Positions 18,666-27,536 are shown, numbered from the stretch's first letter. The stretch is 64,000 bases of DNA from Mycolicibacterium agri (GCF_002553505.1 NZ_PDCP01000005.1:62001-126000), one strand, 5' to 3'. Notes: a model not told the origin generated them from the letters alone. Made by a program: numbers and translations.

Positions 18666-19549
18666 CCGCCGCAGCCGACGACCGCGTGCTGTTCGACGTC
18701 GATACCGACAAGAGGATCGCGACGATCACGTTGAACAACCCCAAGCAGCGCAACTCCTACGACGCCGCCATGCGCGAGACCATGGCCCGGCACCTGGACC
18801 GCGTCGCGGAGGACGACGACATCACGGTGGTGCTGCTGCGCGGGTCCGATGGCGTGTTCAGCACCGGGGCAGACATGAACAACGCCTATGGCTGGTACGG
18901 CACCAAGGATGGCAATGGCACCAACGGCGGCGGCAAGAAGAGCAGGCCGAGTCAGCGTCGACGATTGACCGTGGACCGCAAGTCATTTGGCTTCTACCAC
19001 GACCTGATGGGTTTCCCGAAGGTCACCGTCGCCGAGGTCAGCGGCTACGCGCTCGGCGGCGGTTTCGAGATGGCGTTGATGGCCGACATCTCGGTGATCG
19101 CCCGCGACACGAAGATCGGCATGCCTGCCACGCGATTCCTCGGGCCTGCGCTGGGCAGCCTGCACATGTTCTTTCACCGCCTCGGCCCGGTGCTGGCGCG
19201 CCGGCTGCTGTTGACCGGCGACGTCATCGAGGCCGGTGCGGTCGAACATTTCGGGGTCTTCACCGATACGTGCGAACCGTCGAAGGTGGCGGCGCGGGCC
19301 AGGTATTGGGCGGAGAAGGCCGCCAGGATGCCCGCCGACGGCGTCGTCATCGCCAAGGAGGCGTTCCGGCTCGTCGAGCAGAGCCAGGCGTATCAGGGCG
19401 AGGAAGTCGCGAGCTACCTGTTCCACGCCTTCGGCACGAATCTGCAGTTCGCGCCCGGCGAGTTCAACTTCGTCAAGACCAGGGCCGAGCACGGCACGAA
19501 GGAGGCGTTCCGCCTGCGTGACGAGCATTTCCATGTGCCCGAGCCGTGA
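18662..19549 (+). CDS. Enoyl-CoA hydratase/isomerase family protein (crotonase)
   Basis: A 295-residue crotonase, longer than usual because of a Lys/Arg/Gly-rich insertion at about 78-100 (the stretch around NGTNGGGKKSRPSQRRR). The core motifs are IATITLNNPKQRNSYDAAM, the oxyanion segment GSDGVFSTGADMNNAY and VSGYALGGGFEMALMADISV. ATG 18662 overlaps the GntR stop (ATGA). The reaction is hydration or isomerisation of an enoyl-CoA; the substrate is unknown. The thiolase at 19655 follows after a 105-bp gap that has its own possible promoter. Confidence 0.88.
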   Translation: MTAAADDRVLFDVDTDKRIATITLNNPKQRNSYDAAMRETMARHLDRVAEDDDITVVLLRGSDGVFSTGADMNNAYGWYGTKDGNGTNGGGKKSRPSQRRRLTVDRKSFGFYHDLMGFPKVTVAEVSGYALGGGFEMALMADISVIARDTKIGMPATRFLGPALGSLHMFFHRLGPVLARRLLLTGDVIEAGAVEHFGVFTDTCEPSKVAARARYWAEKAARMPADGVVIAKEAFRLVEQSQAYQGEEVASYLFHAFGTNLQFAPGEFNFVKTRAEHGTKEAFRLRDEHFHVPEP

Positions 19550-19654
19550 CGCCGCGCAGCGGCAGCGGCCAGTGACGGCCGCCACCCTTCTGCAGGCGAT
19601 ACATTATCTGCTACTTTTGTAAAGTCGTTAACGCCAAAAGCTGAGGTCAGGAAC

Positions 19655-20830
19655 ATGGGAACACCCGTCATCGTCGGCGCCGCCAGGACTGCGATCGGCC
19701 GCTCCTTCAAAGGCACGCTGGTCAACACGCCGCCGGAAACCTTGATCACGACCGTGCTTCCCGAGGTCGTGCGCCGCTCGGGTGTCGACCCTGCCGCGTT
19801 CGACGACATCATCTTCGCCGAGTCGCACTACGGCGGCGGCGATCTCGCCCGCTACGCGGCCGCGGCGACCGGCATGGAGGACATCCCCGGTCAGTCGGTG
19901 AACCGGCATTGCGCGGGCAGCCTGACCGCGATCGGCAATGCGGCCGCGCAGATCGGTTCCGGGATGGAGCGGGCATTGATCGCAGGCGGCGTGCAGTCGC
20001 TGTCGATGACCCCGCTGGTGAACTGGCGCATCCCCGGCCCTGAGCTGAAGTTCGAGGAGCGGTGGATGCCGCCGACCCACCCCGAGACGCCCGATGCGCC
20101 GTGCAAGGACATGTCGATCACCGTCGGCTGGAACACCGCGCAGACGGTCGGCATCACCCGAGAGGAGATGGACGCCTGGGCGGCGCGCTCACATCAGCGG
20201 GCCATCGCCGCGATCGATGCGGGCAAGTTCCTCGACGAGATCATTCCGCTGAAGGTCAACCAGTTCGACGGATCGGTGATCGAATTCAGCGTCGACGAGC
20301 ATCCGCGCCGCGACACCACCGTCGAGAAGCTGGCCGCGCTCAAGCCGCTGCATCCCGAGATCGAGGGCTTCTCGATCACCGCGGGCAACAGCAGCGGCAC
20401 CAACGACGCGGCCGCGGCCGTCGCGCTCGTCGACAGTGACTACGCCGACGCCGAGAAACTGACCAAGATGGCGACCGTAAAAGCTTGGGCGGCAGCGGGT
20501 GTGGCGCCCCGCGACTGCGGGCTGGGCGCGGTGAAGGTGATCGGCAAGGTGCTCGACCGGGCCGGGCTGAAGCCGTCGGACGTCGCGCTGTGGGAGATCA
20601 ACGAGGCGTTCGCGTCGGTGCCGATCGCCGCGTGCCGCGAGTACGGGCTCGACGAGGAGAAGGTCAACTTCTCCGGAAGTGGTTGCAGCCTCGGGCATCC
20701 CATCGCGGCCTCGGGCGCGCGGATGGTCACCACGCTGGTCTACGAACTGCAGCGGCGCGGCGGTGGCATCGGCGTCGCGGCGATGTGCGCGGGCGGCGGC
20801 CAGGGCGGCGCCGTCGTCGTCGAAGTCTAG
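19655..20830 (+). CDS. Acetyl-CoA acetyltransferase / 3-ketoacyl-CoA thiolase
   Basis: A 391-residue thiolase with all three catalytic signatures: the nucleophilic Cys in VNRHCAGSLTAIG (about residue 89), the His in GCSLGHPIAASGARMV and the C-terminal Cys in AAMCAGGGQGGA. It performs the thiolytic cleavage that ends a beta-oxidation round. It is intact, unlike the thiolase at 4365. It converges with the TetR gene, and an intergenic palindrome (family B) lies between the two stops. Confidence 0.93.
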   Translation: MGTPVIVGAARTAIGRSFKGTLVNTPPETLITTVLPEVVRRSGVDPAAFDDIIFAESHYGGGDLARYAAAATGMEDIPGQSVNRHCAGSLTAIGNAAAQIGSGMERALIAGGVQSLSMTPLVNWRIPGPELKFEERWMPPTHPETPDAPCKDMSITVGWNTAQTVGITREEMDAWAARSHQRAIAAIDAGKFLDEIIPLKVNQFDGSVIEFSVDEHPRRDTTVEKLAALKPLHPEIEGFSITAGNSSGTNDAAAAVALVDSDYADAEKLTKMATVKAWAAAGVAPRDCGLGAVKVIGKVLDRAGLKPSDVALWEINEAFASVPIAACREYGLDEEKVNFSGSGCSLGHPIAASGARMVTTLVYELQRRGGGIGVAAMCAGGGQGGAVVVEV

Positions 20831-20831
20831 C

Positions 20832-20880
20832 GATTTCGGCGCGCATACGTGCGCTGAGCGCCCGTTAGCGCGCCGAAATC
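20832..20880. repeat. Intergenic palindromic repeat, family B copy 1
   Basis: GATTTCGGCGCGC (20832-20844) and GCGCGCCGAAATC (20868-20880) are perfect 13-bp inverted arms. A second copy with the same arms is at 59535-59583. Here the right arm reaches into the TetR gene: the stop codon (20865-20867) is in the element and the arm encodes the last residues. It lies between converging genes, consistent with a terminator or an inserted REP-like element. Confidence 0.78.
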
Positions 20881-21566
20881 AATCTTTCGGCGTGGTCGAG
20901 GATGCACTCGAGGCCGTATTCGAAATTCTGGTCATCGGAGGCGCCCATCCGGTGGCCCTCCCGCTTGAGCTTGGCCAGCAGCGGTGTGGTGTCGGGGTCG
21001 ATGACCATGGTTTCCTCGAAATCGCCCGGCCCGCCGTGGTTGGCGCGGTTCTTGTCGTAAAGCCGTTGCAGCACCACTGATCCGCGCACATGCACCGACA
21101 CCGCCGAGTAGGTGTCGAATGCGTCCTCGGGTGAAAGCCCGGCCTCGACCAGGTTTTCGATCGCCTTCTCGACGGCGACGACACCCAGTTTCGCCGCGCG
21201 CGGGCTCAGCGCCGAGCGGATGAGAATGAGGTCGCACAGAATCGGATTGCTCAGGAACGTCTTTCGCATGGTGCGCGCGTGGTTGGCCAGTGTTTCGCGC
21301 CAGTCGTCGGCCTTCACATAAGGCGTCGCGAACACATACTGCTTCAGCGCGCGGTCGGTCATCGCGTTGAGCAGATCGTCCTTCTTGCGGAAGTACCAGT
21401 AGATGCTCGTCACTCCGACACCGAGGTGCTTGCCCAACAACGGCATGCTCAAGTTGTCGATGCCGACGTCCTCGGCCAGCTCGAACGCTCCCTTGATGAT
21501 GTCGTCGGGGTTGATCGACCCGCGCTCGCGTCGCTGACGCTTCTCCGCGGTTGCCTGCTTTGCCAC
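20865..21566 (-). CDS. TetR family transcriptional regulator
   Basis: A 233-residue TetR protein. The helix-turn-helix is at about residues 17-65 (DDIIKGAFELAEDVGIDNLS, LLGKHLGVGVTSIYWYFRKK) and the ligand-binding C-terminal domain spans about 80-230. I place the start at GTG 21566 because GGAGGTG precedes it at about 6 nt; longer in-frame starts run back into the promoter. Its promoter carries a 19-bp palindrome (21632-21650) related to five others in the window, so I infer it represses itself and a dispersed catabolic regulon, released by a pathway CoA ester or acid. It is not recognisably KstR or KstR2. Confidence 0.88.
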   Translation of the reverse strand: MAKQATAEKRQRRERGSINPDDIIKGAFELAEDVGIDNLSMPLLGKHLGVGVTSIYWYFRKKDDLLNAMTDRALKQYVFATPYVKADDWRETLANHARTMRKTFLSNPILCDLILIRSALSPRAAKLGVVAVEKAIENLVEAGLSPEDAFDTYSAVSVHVRGSVVLQRLYDKNRANHGGPGDFEETMVIDPDTTPLLAKLKREGHRMGASDDQNFEYGLECILDHAERLISAR

Positions 21567-21631
21567 TAAGGGCACCTCCATCGAAGTCCGTGTCGAAGCC
21601 GAATGTACCTGGGTACCCGGTTTCGCCGTTC

Positions 21632-21650
21632 TACTGTAAGTCCTATAGTA
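21632..21650. promoter_or_regulatory. Candidate TetR operator, site C (autoregulatory)
   Basis: TACTGTAA-GTC-CTATAGTA lies between the divergent TetR gene (start 21566) and SDR gene (start 21698). The left arm is identical to the perfect site at 39199; the right arm matches at 6 of 8 positions. Its place in the TetR promoter is the reason for assigning the whole motif family to this regulator. Confidence 0.65.
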
Positions 21651-21697
21651 AGCTTTTCCAGCCATTTATGGCGCAGCTAACAACTGGCGGGACGGTC

Positions 21698-22495
21698 ATG
21701 GATCTCGGACTCACGGACGCGACGGCGGTGGTGGTGGGCGGTGGCCGAGGGATGGGTCTGGCGGCCGCGCGCTGTCTCGCCGACGACGGCGCGCGCATCG
21801 CGGTCGTCGGGCGGACGCAGTCGACACTCGACGAAGCGGTCGGCGAACTCGGCACCCGAGGCAGTCCGGAGGCGCTCGGCATCGTCGCCGACGTCACGGA
21901 TGCCCAAGCCGTGCAACGGGTTTTTGACCAGGTGGGCACCCGCTGGGACGGCGAACTCAACATCCTGATCAACGTCGCAGGGCCGGCAGCGGTAGGCAGG
22001 TTCGAAGACCTCACCGACGAGCAATGGCGACAGGCCGTCGACCAAGGCGTAATGGGCATGGTGCATTGCGTGCGGTCGGCACTACCCCTGCTGCGCAACG
22101 CCGAATGGGCGCGGATCGTCAATTTCTCGGCACATTCGACGCAGCGCCAAAGCGTCATCCTGCCCGCCTACACCGCCGCCAAGGCCATGGTCACGAGCAT
22201 CTCCAAGAACCTGTCCCTGGCGCTGGCACCCGACGAGATCATGGTGAATGTGGTTTCGCCGGGCAGCATTCTGTCGGAGTCCCTGGCGGGTTGGGCGGAG
22301 TCGGTCGGCATCGACGGCAGCGATCCCTACGCCGTGATGGCCGGTATCGACAAGCACTTCGGGCATCCCGCGCATCTTCCCCGCGCCGGTCTGCCCGACG
22401 AAATCGGCCCCGTCGTCGCATTTCTCGTCTCGCCGCGCAACTCGTACATGACCGGCGCCAACATCAACATCGACGGTGGAAGCGACTTCACCTAG
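21698..22495 (+). CDS. SDR family oxidoreductase
   Basis: A 265-residue classical SDR: VVGGGRGMGLAAARCL near the N-terminus, NVAGPAAVG (NAG-equivalent with Val), Ser in NFSAHSTQRQSVILPAYTAAK, the Y-T-A-A-K pair, and MTGANINIDGGSDF at the C-terminus. It likely oxidises a hydroxyl or reduces a keto group in the pathway controlled by the divergent TetR. ATG 21698 has only a weak GGCGGGA signal; an in-frame ATG at 21668 is the alternative. The DapA-like gene follows 63 bp downstream, probably in the same operon. Confidence 0.87.
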   Translation: MDLGLTDATAVVVGGGRGMGLAAARCLADDGARIAVVGRTQSTLDEAVGELGTRGSPEALGIVADVTDAQAVQRVFDQVGTRWDGELNILINVAGPAAVGRFEDLTDEQWRQAVDQGVMGMVHCVRSALPLLRNAEWARIVNFSAHSTQRQSVILPAYTAAKAMVTSISKNLSLALAPDEIMVNVVSPGSILSESLAGWAESVGIDGSDPYAVMAGIDKHFGHPAHLPRAGLPDEIGPVVAFLVSPRNSYMTGANINIDGGSDFT

Positions 22496-22558
22496 CCGCC
22501 CGACGAGCAAGCAGAGTTGCGTCAAGCAGCGCGGCAGTCGGAGACAGAAGGAGGCGGC

Positions 22559-23566
22559 ATGGCAACAGCACGTGACGCACGCGAATGGGCACGAAGTTCG
22601 CTCCGCGGCATCGGAAACAGCCTCTACACCCCGTTCACCGGCCACGACGGCGACGACATCGACTGGGACGCATACCGCACGCTCGTGCGCTACTGCGTCG
22701 GCGAGTTGAAACATCCGATGCTGTGGTGCACCAGCGGTATCGCCGAGTTCTGGTCCCTGACACTCGACGAGCGAAAGCGCTTGCTGGAAGTGGCAATCGA
22801 GGAAGGCCGCAAAGCCGACCCCGATGTCGTCGTACAGGCGTGCACGGCGGCCATGTCCGCCAAGGACTGCCTCGAGCTGACGCTGCACGCTCAGGAAGTC
22901 GGCGCCGACATCGTCTACATCCAGACACCGATGATGGAGGTGCACGGCGGCGAAGGCGTGATGAACTTCTTCCGCTACGTCGCCGATCGCACCGAGATCG
23001 CGCTGGGCATATTCAACTCTCCGTCGTCGGGCTACGTAATGACCCCGGCCGAGGAAGCTCGCATCTACGAGGAGATTCCAGCGGTCTGCGCGACGAAGGA
23101 GGGCGCGTTTCGCCCGGCCAGCAGTCGGCTGCTGCACGAACTGGCACCCGATCTGGTGATCTGGGAATGCGACCCGACCGTGTACCGCGCCGGCTGGCTG
23201 CGTGCGGGCATCGTCGGGCCCGCACAACTCGGCACGGCAGGGTATCTGTACGAAACCCCGCAGCAGCCAATACTTTCCGAGTACTGGCAGCTGGTTTGGG
23301 CGGACAAGCTGGTCGAGGCGATGGATTTCGCCGAAAAGTCCGGCCTAGACCAGTTCGCCGTCGATGTGCGGTCGTGGTTCACGTGCTACCCGGGTCGGCC
23401 CGACTACTTCACGCACTGGGGCGGGGCGTTCAAATACGCGGCGTCGGTGCTTGGCCTGCCGATCGGCGACTATCCGCACTCGCGCCCGCCGCAAGCGCGG
23501 TTCCCCGACGAAGGCAAAGCGCAGATCGACGCAGCGTATCGACGTCTCGGCCTGGTTCGCGGATGA
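22559..23566 (+). CDS. Dihydrodipicolinate synthase (DapA) family lyase/aldolase
   Basis: A 335-residue member of the Schiff-base TIM-barrel aldolase family. The substrate-carboxylate loop is CTSGIAEFWSLTLDER, the place of DapA's GTTGE motif. The Schiff-base Lys is in VCATKEGAF. The DapA Tyr-Asn-Val-Pro-Ser-Arg region reads FNSPSSG, so the proton-relay Tyr and the substrate-binding Arg are replaced. It is therefore not a lysine-biosynthesis DapA; family relatives cleave or hydrate 2-oxo acids, including aromatic hydratase-aldolases. ATG 22559 has AAGGAGG. It is flanked by an SDR and amidohydrolases in a catabolic operon. Confidence 0.82.
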   Translation: MATARDAREWARSSLRGIGNSLYTPFTGHDGDDIDWDAYRTLVRYCVGELKHPMLWCTSGIAEFWSLTLDERKRLLEVAIEEGRKADPDVVVQACTAAMSAKDCLELTLHAQEVGADIVYIQTPMMEVHGGEGVMNFFRYVADRTEIALGIFNSPSSGYVMTPAEEARIYEEIPAVCATKEGAFRPASSRLLHELAPDLVIWECDPTVYRAGWLRAGIVGPAQLGTAGYLYETPQQPILSEYWQLVWADKLVEAMDFAEKSGLDQFAVDVRSWFTCYPGRPDYFTHWGGAFKYAASVLGLPIGDYPHSRPPQARFPDEGKAQIDAAYRRLGLVRG

Positions 23567-23590
23567 GCGCTGAACAGGTGTAGAAGCCAC

Positions 23591-23609
23591 TACCGATAGG
23601 TGTACAGTA
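23591..23609. promoter_or_regulatory. Candidate TetR operator, site D
   Basis: TACCGATA-GGT-GTACAGTA matches the perfect site at 12 of 16 arm positions and closely resembles site A. A TACAAT hexamer (23612-23617) follows directly, so the site would overlap the promoter of the seven-gene operon beginning at 23655. Confidence 0.55.
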
Positions 23610-23654
23610 AGTACAATCACTGAGCCGGGAACCGCAGCTGAGGAGGTCCGAGGG

Positions 23655-23852
23655 GTGAGTGCCGACGACCCGGTCCTCTACAAGCTGCGCGACAGCGGGG
23701 TGGACTCCATGCGCGACGTGTTCGAAGCCAGCGACCATGCCGAAAAGCTCAAAGGCGAATCGATGCAACGCCCCGACTTCATCGAGGGCATCACCGCATT
23801 CTTCGAAAAGCGCACACCGAACTTCCCGCCGTTGAAGGAGGCGACGCTGTGA
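23655..23852 (+). CDS. Stand-alone crotonase C-terminal tail protein (65 aa)
   Basis: A 65-residue product resembling only the C-terminal tail of enoyl-CoA hydratases: RPDFIEGITAFFEKRTPNF is the hallmark tail, preceded by a short helix (SMRDVFEASDHAEKLKGESM). No catalytic core is present upstream. The GTG at 23655 has a full AGGAGG 8 nt upstream, and its stop overlaps the amidohydrolase start, so it is the first translated gene of a TetR-controlled operon. It may be a relic or a retained small partner of a crotonase or amidohydrolase. A second unrelated tail gene is at 16948-17160. Confidence 0.65.
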   Translation: MSADDPVLYKLRDSGVDSMRDVFEASDHAEKLKGESMQRPDFIEGITAFFEKRTPNFPPLKEATL

Positions 23853-25090
23853 CCGACACGCGAGAAGGCGGATGGACTCCGCATACGCTCGACTACAGGG
23901 CGATCGACGTCGACAACCACTACTACGAGCCGCTGGACGCGTTCACCCGCCATCTCCCTATGGAATTCAGACGCCGCGGCGTGCAGATGCTCACCGATGG
24001 CAAGCGCACGTACGCGGTGATCGGCGGCGTCGTCAACCACTTCATCCCGAATCCGACGTTCGACCCGATCATCGAGCCGGGCTGTTTGGATCTGTTGTTC
24101 CGCGGTGAGATTCCCGAAGGCGTCGACCCGGCGTCGCTGATGAAGGTCGACCGGTTGGGCGACCATCCGGAGTACCAGAACCGCGATGCCCGGCTCGAGG
24201 TGCTCGACCGCCAGAACCTCGAAACCGTATTCATGCTGCCGACTTTCGCCTGCGGAGTGGAGGAGGCGCTCAAGCACGACATCGAGGCCACGATGGCCTC
24301 GCTGCACGCCTTCAACCTTTGGCTGGACGAGGATTGGGGATTCGACCGCCCCGACCACCGGTTCCTGTCGGCGCCCATCATCTCGCTGGCCGATCCCGTG
24401 AAGGCCGTCGAGGAGGTCGAGTTCGTCTTGAGCCGGGGCGCCAAGATCGTCTGCGTGCGACCCGCGCCGGTGCCGGGGCTGGTCAAGCCGCGCTCGTTGG
24501 GCGATCCGGTGCACGACCCGGTGTGGGCGCGACTGGCCGAAGCCGGCGTTCCGGTCATCTTCCACCTCTCCGACAGCGGCTATCTCGCGATCGCCGCGCT
24601 GTGGGGCGGAAAGGCGACATTCGAAGGCTTCGGCAAGAAAGACCCGCTCGATCAGGTGCTGCTCGACGACCGCGCGATTCACGACACGATGGCGTCGATG
24701 ATCGTGCACCAGGTATTCACCCGCCACCCCAAGCTGAAGGTGGCCAGCATCGAGAACGGGTCGTACTTCGTCTACCGGCTGATCAAGCGGTTGAAGAAGG
24801 CCGCCAACACCGCGCCCTATCACTTCAAGGAGGATCCGGTCGAGCAGTTGCGCAACAACGTCTGGATCGCGCCGTACTACGAGGACGACGTCAAGCTGCT
24901 GGCCGAAACGATCGGGGTGGACAGGGTCCTGTTCGGTTCGGACTGGCCACACGGCGAAGGCCTTGCCGATCCGATGTCGTTCACCGCCGACATCCCCCAG
25001 TTCCCGGAGTTCAGCGCGGAGGACACCCGAAAGGTGATGCGTGACAACGCCCTTGACCTGCTCGGCGTCGGCGTCCTGACCAACGCCTGA
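23849..25090 (+). CDS. Amidohydrolase family 2 protein (ACMSD/LigW-like)
   Basis: A 413-residue TIM-barrel metal-dependent hydrolase or decarboxylase. Family landmarks are AIDVDNHYYEP at the N-terminus (the usual DxHxH is here DVDNHYY, so the first metal ligands are atypical), VIFHLSDSGY, MIVHQVFTRHPKLKVASIENG and the C-terminal FGSDWPHGEGLADP with the metal-site Asp. Family members decarboxylate or hydrolyse aromatic and cyclic acids without oxidation. GTG 23849 overlaps the previous stop. A smaller homologue (26709) lies two genes downstream, so the pair may act on successive intermediates. Confidence 0.85.
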   Translation: MTDTREGGWTPHTLDYRAIDVDNHYYEPLDAFTRHLPMEFRRRGVQMLTDGKRTYAVIGGVVNHFIPNPTFDPIIEPGCLDLLFRGEIPEGVDPASLMKVDRLGDHPEYQNRDARLEVLDRQNLETVFMLPTFACGVEEALKHDIEATMASLHAFNLWLDEDWGFDRPDHRFLSAPIISLADPVKAVEEVEFVLSRGAKIVCVRPAPVPGLVKPRSLGDPVHDPVWARLAEAGVPVIFHLSDSGYLAIAALWGGKATFEGFGKKDPLDQVLLDDRAIHDTMASMIVHQVFTRHPKLKVASIENGSYFVYRLIKRLKKAANTAPYHFKEDPVEQLRNNVWIAPYYEDDVKLLAETIGVDRVLFGSDWPHGEGLADPMSFTADIPQFPEFSAEDTRKVMRDNALDLLGVGVLTNA

Positions 25091-25092
25091 CC

Positions 25093-26712
25093 ATGCCGGA
25101 GTGGACCATCGGCGATGTCGTCGACGCCATTGCCGACGTCATAGGAGATCGCACGATGACGGTGTGCGGTCAGCGCAGAACCACTTACGGGGAGATGGCT
25201 GCGCGCACGCGCAGGCTGGCGAACTTCCTGGCCGACACGGGTTTCGGCGCACACCGGGAGCGAGCGGAGTTGAAGAACTGGGAGTGCGGCCAAGACCGCG
25301 TCGCGCTGGTCATGTACAACGACCGCTACCCGGAACTCGTCATCGGCGCGTTGAAGGCACGCACCGTCCCGGTGAACATCAACCACCACTACACTCCCCG
25401 CGAAGTCGCCGAACTACTGGACTACGTCAAGCCGCGTGTGGTGGCCCACCACCGCTCGTTGGGGGCGCGCTTCGCCGACGTTCTCGTCGACGCTGCTGAT
25501 CTGCTGATCTGCGTCGACGACGGCAGCGATGCGCCAGGCCTGGCGGGCGCGGTAGACCTGGATGACGCGATGGCACAGGGTGATCCGAACCGCGTGATCG
25601 CGGCATCGCCCGACGACCTGATCATGTACTGCACGGGCGGCACCACCGGACGGCCCAAGGGAGTGATGTGGCGGCAAGCCGATTCGTACGTGTCGTCGAT
25701 GGGCGGCGCCGACCACGAGTCGGCCGCCGAAATCCACGACAAGGTGCGGTGCAACGAGGGGCCGCCGTGGTTCGCGGTATCTCCGCTGATGCACGCCGCG
25801 GGCCTGTGGACGGTGTTCTCCGGTGCGCTGGCAGGCCTGCCCGTGGTGCTCTACGACGATAAGACCCGCTTCGACCCGCCCGCAGTGCTGTCGACCGCCG
25901 AGCGGGAAAGGGTCGGGCTGATGACGATGGTCGGGGACGCATACGCCGGACCGCTGATCGAGGAACTCAAGTGCAACAGCTACGACCTGTCGTCGCTGTA
26001 TGCGATCGGAACGGGTGGTGCGGTGACCAATGTCAAACATCAAGCCGCACTGCTGGAATTGTTGCCGCAGCTGACCATCATCAACGGCTACGGCTCGTCG
26101 GAAACCGGAAACATGGCGTTCGGCCACAACCAGCGGGGATCCCGCCGCGACACCTTCGACCTGCGCACCGGCGGCACAGTGGTCTCCGAAGACCTGAGCC
26201 GGTTCGTCACTGCGGGTGAGAACGTTGTCGGCTGGGTGGTGCGCATCGGACGAATTCCGTTGGGCTACTTCGACGACGCCGAAGCCACCGCCAAGACCTT
26301 CCCCATCGTCGACGGTCAGCGAGTCGTCGTGTCGGGTGACCGTGCATCGCTCGAGGCCGACGGCACCCTGCGCCTTTACGGCCGTGACTCCCTCGTGGTG
26401 AACACCGGCGGTGAGAAGGTGTTCGTCGAGGAGGTCGAGGCGGTGCTGCGGACCTGTCCGGGTGTCGCCGACGCTCTGGTCGTGGGCCGGGACAGCGACC
26501 GGTGGGGGCAGGAAGTCGTCGCGCTCGTCGAAAGCTATCCGGGCGCGCGCGTCGACACCGAGGTGTTGCACGCGGTCTGCATCGAGCACCTCGCGCGGTT
26601 CAAGGCGCCGAAGGAATACATTCTCGTCGAGAAGGTTCGTCGGCTGGGCAACGGCAAGGCGGACTACCGCTGGGCGAAAGCCGCTGCGGCCAGGGAGGTG
26701 TCGTTGTCATGA
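25093..26712 (+). CDS. Acyl-CoA synthetase (FadD-type, ANL superfamily)
   Basis: A 539-residue acid:CoA ligase with YCTGGTTGRPKGVMWRQ as ATP loop, NGYGSSETGNMAFG, a YGRDSLVVNTGGEKVFVEEV hinge region and the catalytic Lys in RRLGNGKADYRWAK. The TGGTTG-PKGV-WRQ form is the one seen in mycobacterial FadD19-like steroid/branched-acid ligases, and the same form occurs in the ligase at 39267. It starts two bases after the amidohydrolase stop and overlaps the next amidohydrolase by four. It probably activates the acid that feeds the paired dehydrogenases downstream. Confidence 0.9.
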   Translation: MPEWTIGDVVDAIADVIGDRTMTVCGQRRTTYGEMAARTRRLANFLADTGFGAHRERAELKNWECGQDRVALVMYNDRYPELVIGALKARTVPVNINHHYTPREVAELLDYVKPRVVAHHRSLGARFADVLVDAADLLICVDDGSDAPGLAGAVDLDDAMAQGDPNRVIAASPDDLIMYCTGGTTGRPKGVMWRQADSYVSSMGGADHESAAEIHDKVRCNEGPPWFAVSPLMHAAGLWTVFSGALAGLPVVLYDDKTRFDPPAVLSTAERERVGLMTMVGDAYAGPLIEELKCNSYDLSSLYAIGTGGAVTNVKHQAALLELLPQLTIINGYGSSETGNMAFGHNQRGSRRDTFDLRTGGTVVSEDLSRFVTAGENVVGWVVRIGRIPLGYFDDAEATAKTFPIVDGQRVVVSGDRASLEADGTLRLYGRDSLVVNTGGEKVFVEEVEAVLRTCPGVADALVVGRDSDRWGQEVVALVESYPGARVDTEVLHAVCIEHLARFKAPKEYILVEKVRRLGNGKADYRWAKAAAAREVSLS

Positions 26713-27536
26713 CTCGGGTTATCGATTGCCTTGTCAACGTGCACTTCGGCGAGACCGAACAGCAGCCGACATGGATGCTCAAGGTGCGCGACGACTATTT
26801 CAAGGGTCCCGAGTCGCTGTTCGCGCCCGTCGATCTGTCCGAGCTGCTCGACGAGATGGACGAGCAGGGCGTGCAGAAGGCGATCCTGATGGACAACCTC
26901 GCCAAGCCGTCCGTCACCGCGCGCAAGTTCGCCGAATCCCGGCCGGACCGGTTCAAGCTGGCGATGGGCGGGGTGAACCTGCTGAAGCCGATGCCGTCGC
27001 TGCGTGAACTGAGCGCCGCCGTCGCCGACCTGCCGGTGGCGTATGCCGTTGTCGGCCCGAGCTTCTGGGGCGATGGCCAGTACCCGCCGAGCGACGCCGT
27101 CTATTACCCGCTCTACACGAAATGCGCCGAAATCGGGCTGCCGCTGTGCGTCAACACCGGCCTGCCCGGCCCGCCGATACCGGGGGAGGTGCAGAACCCG
27201 ATCCATCTCGACCGGGTCTGCGTGCGCTTCCCGGAGTTGAAGCTGTGCATGATCCACGGCGCCGACCCGTGGTGGGACATCGCGATCCGCTTGATGATCA
27301 AGTATGAGAACCTGCGCTTGATGACGTCGGCGTGGTCTCCCAAGCGGTTACCCGAAAGCCTGCTGCACTACATGCGCACGCGAGGCAAGGACAAGGTGAT
27401 CTACGCGTCCGACTGGCCGGTGCTGCGGATGCGCCGCGTCGTCCCCGAGGCGCTTGCGCTGGACCTGCCGCCCGAGGTGCGAGGCAACTACCTCTACAAC
27501 AACGCTGAGCAATTCTTCTTCTCAGGACAGGAATAG
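26709..27536 (+). CDS. Amidohydrolase family 2 protein (short form)
   Basis: A 275-residue relative of the amidohydrolase at 23849, shorter by loss of loop insertions. VIDCLVNVHFGE replaces the usual DxHxH N-terminal metal motif, CMIHGADPWWD keeps the central His, and VIYASDWPVLRMRR keeps the C-terminal Asp. A decarboxylase or hydrolase acting on a CoA-pathway acid is plausible. ATG 26709 overlaps the ligase stop (ATGA). The acyl-CoA dehydrogenase pair follows 2 nt downstream. Confidence 0.84.
   Translation: MTRVIDCLVNVHFGETEQQPTWMLKVRDDYFKGPESLFAPVDLSELLDEMDEQGVQKAILMDNLAKPSVTARKFAESRPDRFKLAMGGVNLLKPMPSLRELSAAVADLPVAYAVVGPSFWGDGQYPPSDAVYYPLYTKCAEIGLPLCVNTGLPGPPIPGEVQNPIHLDRVCVRFPELKLCMIHGADPWWDIAIRLMIKYENLRLMTSAWSPKRLPESLLHYMRTRGKDKVIYASDWPVLRMRRVVPEALALDLPPEVRGNYLYNNAEQFFFSGQE

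Noticed and set aside
19595..19625. Possible additional TetR operator before the thiolase (TACATTAT-CTG-CTACTTTT)
   Set aside because: Only 9 of 16 arm positions match and the conserved G of each arm is missing. The nearby ACTTT-TGT-AAAGT inverted repeat is too short to assign to a regulator.
20865..21665. Longer TetR protein starting at 21665
   Set aside because: The extra N-terminus would be encoded by the operator and promoter, and GGAGGTG supports the GTG at 21566.
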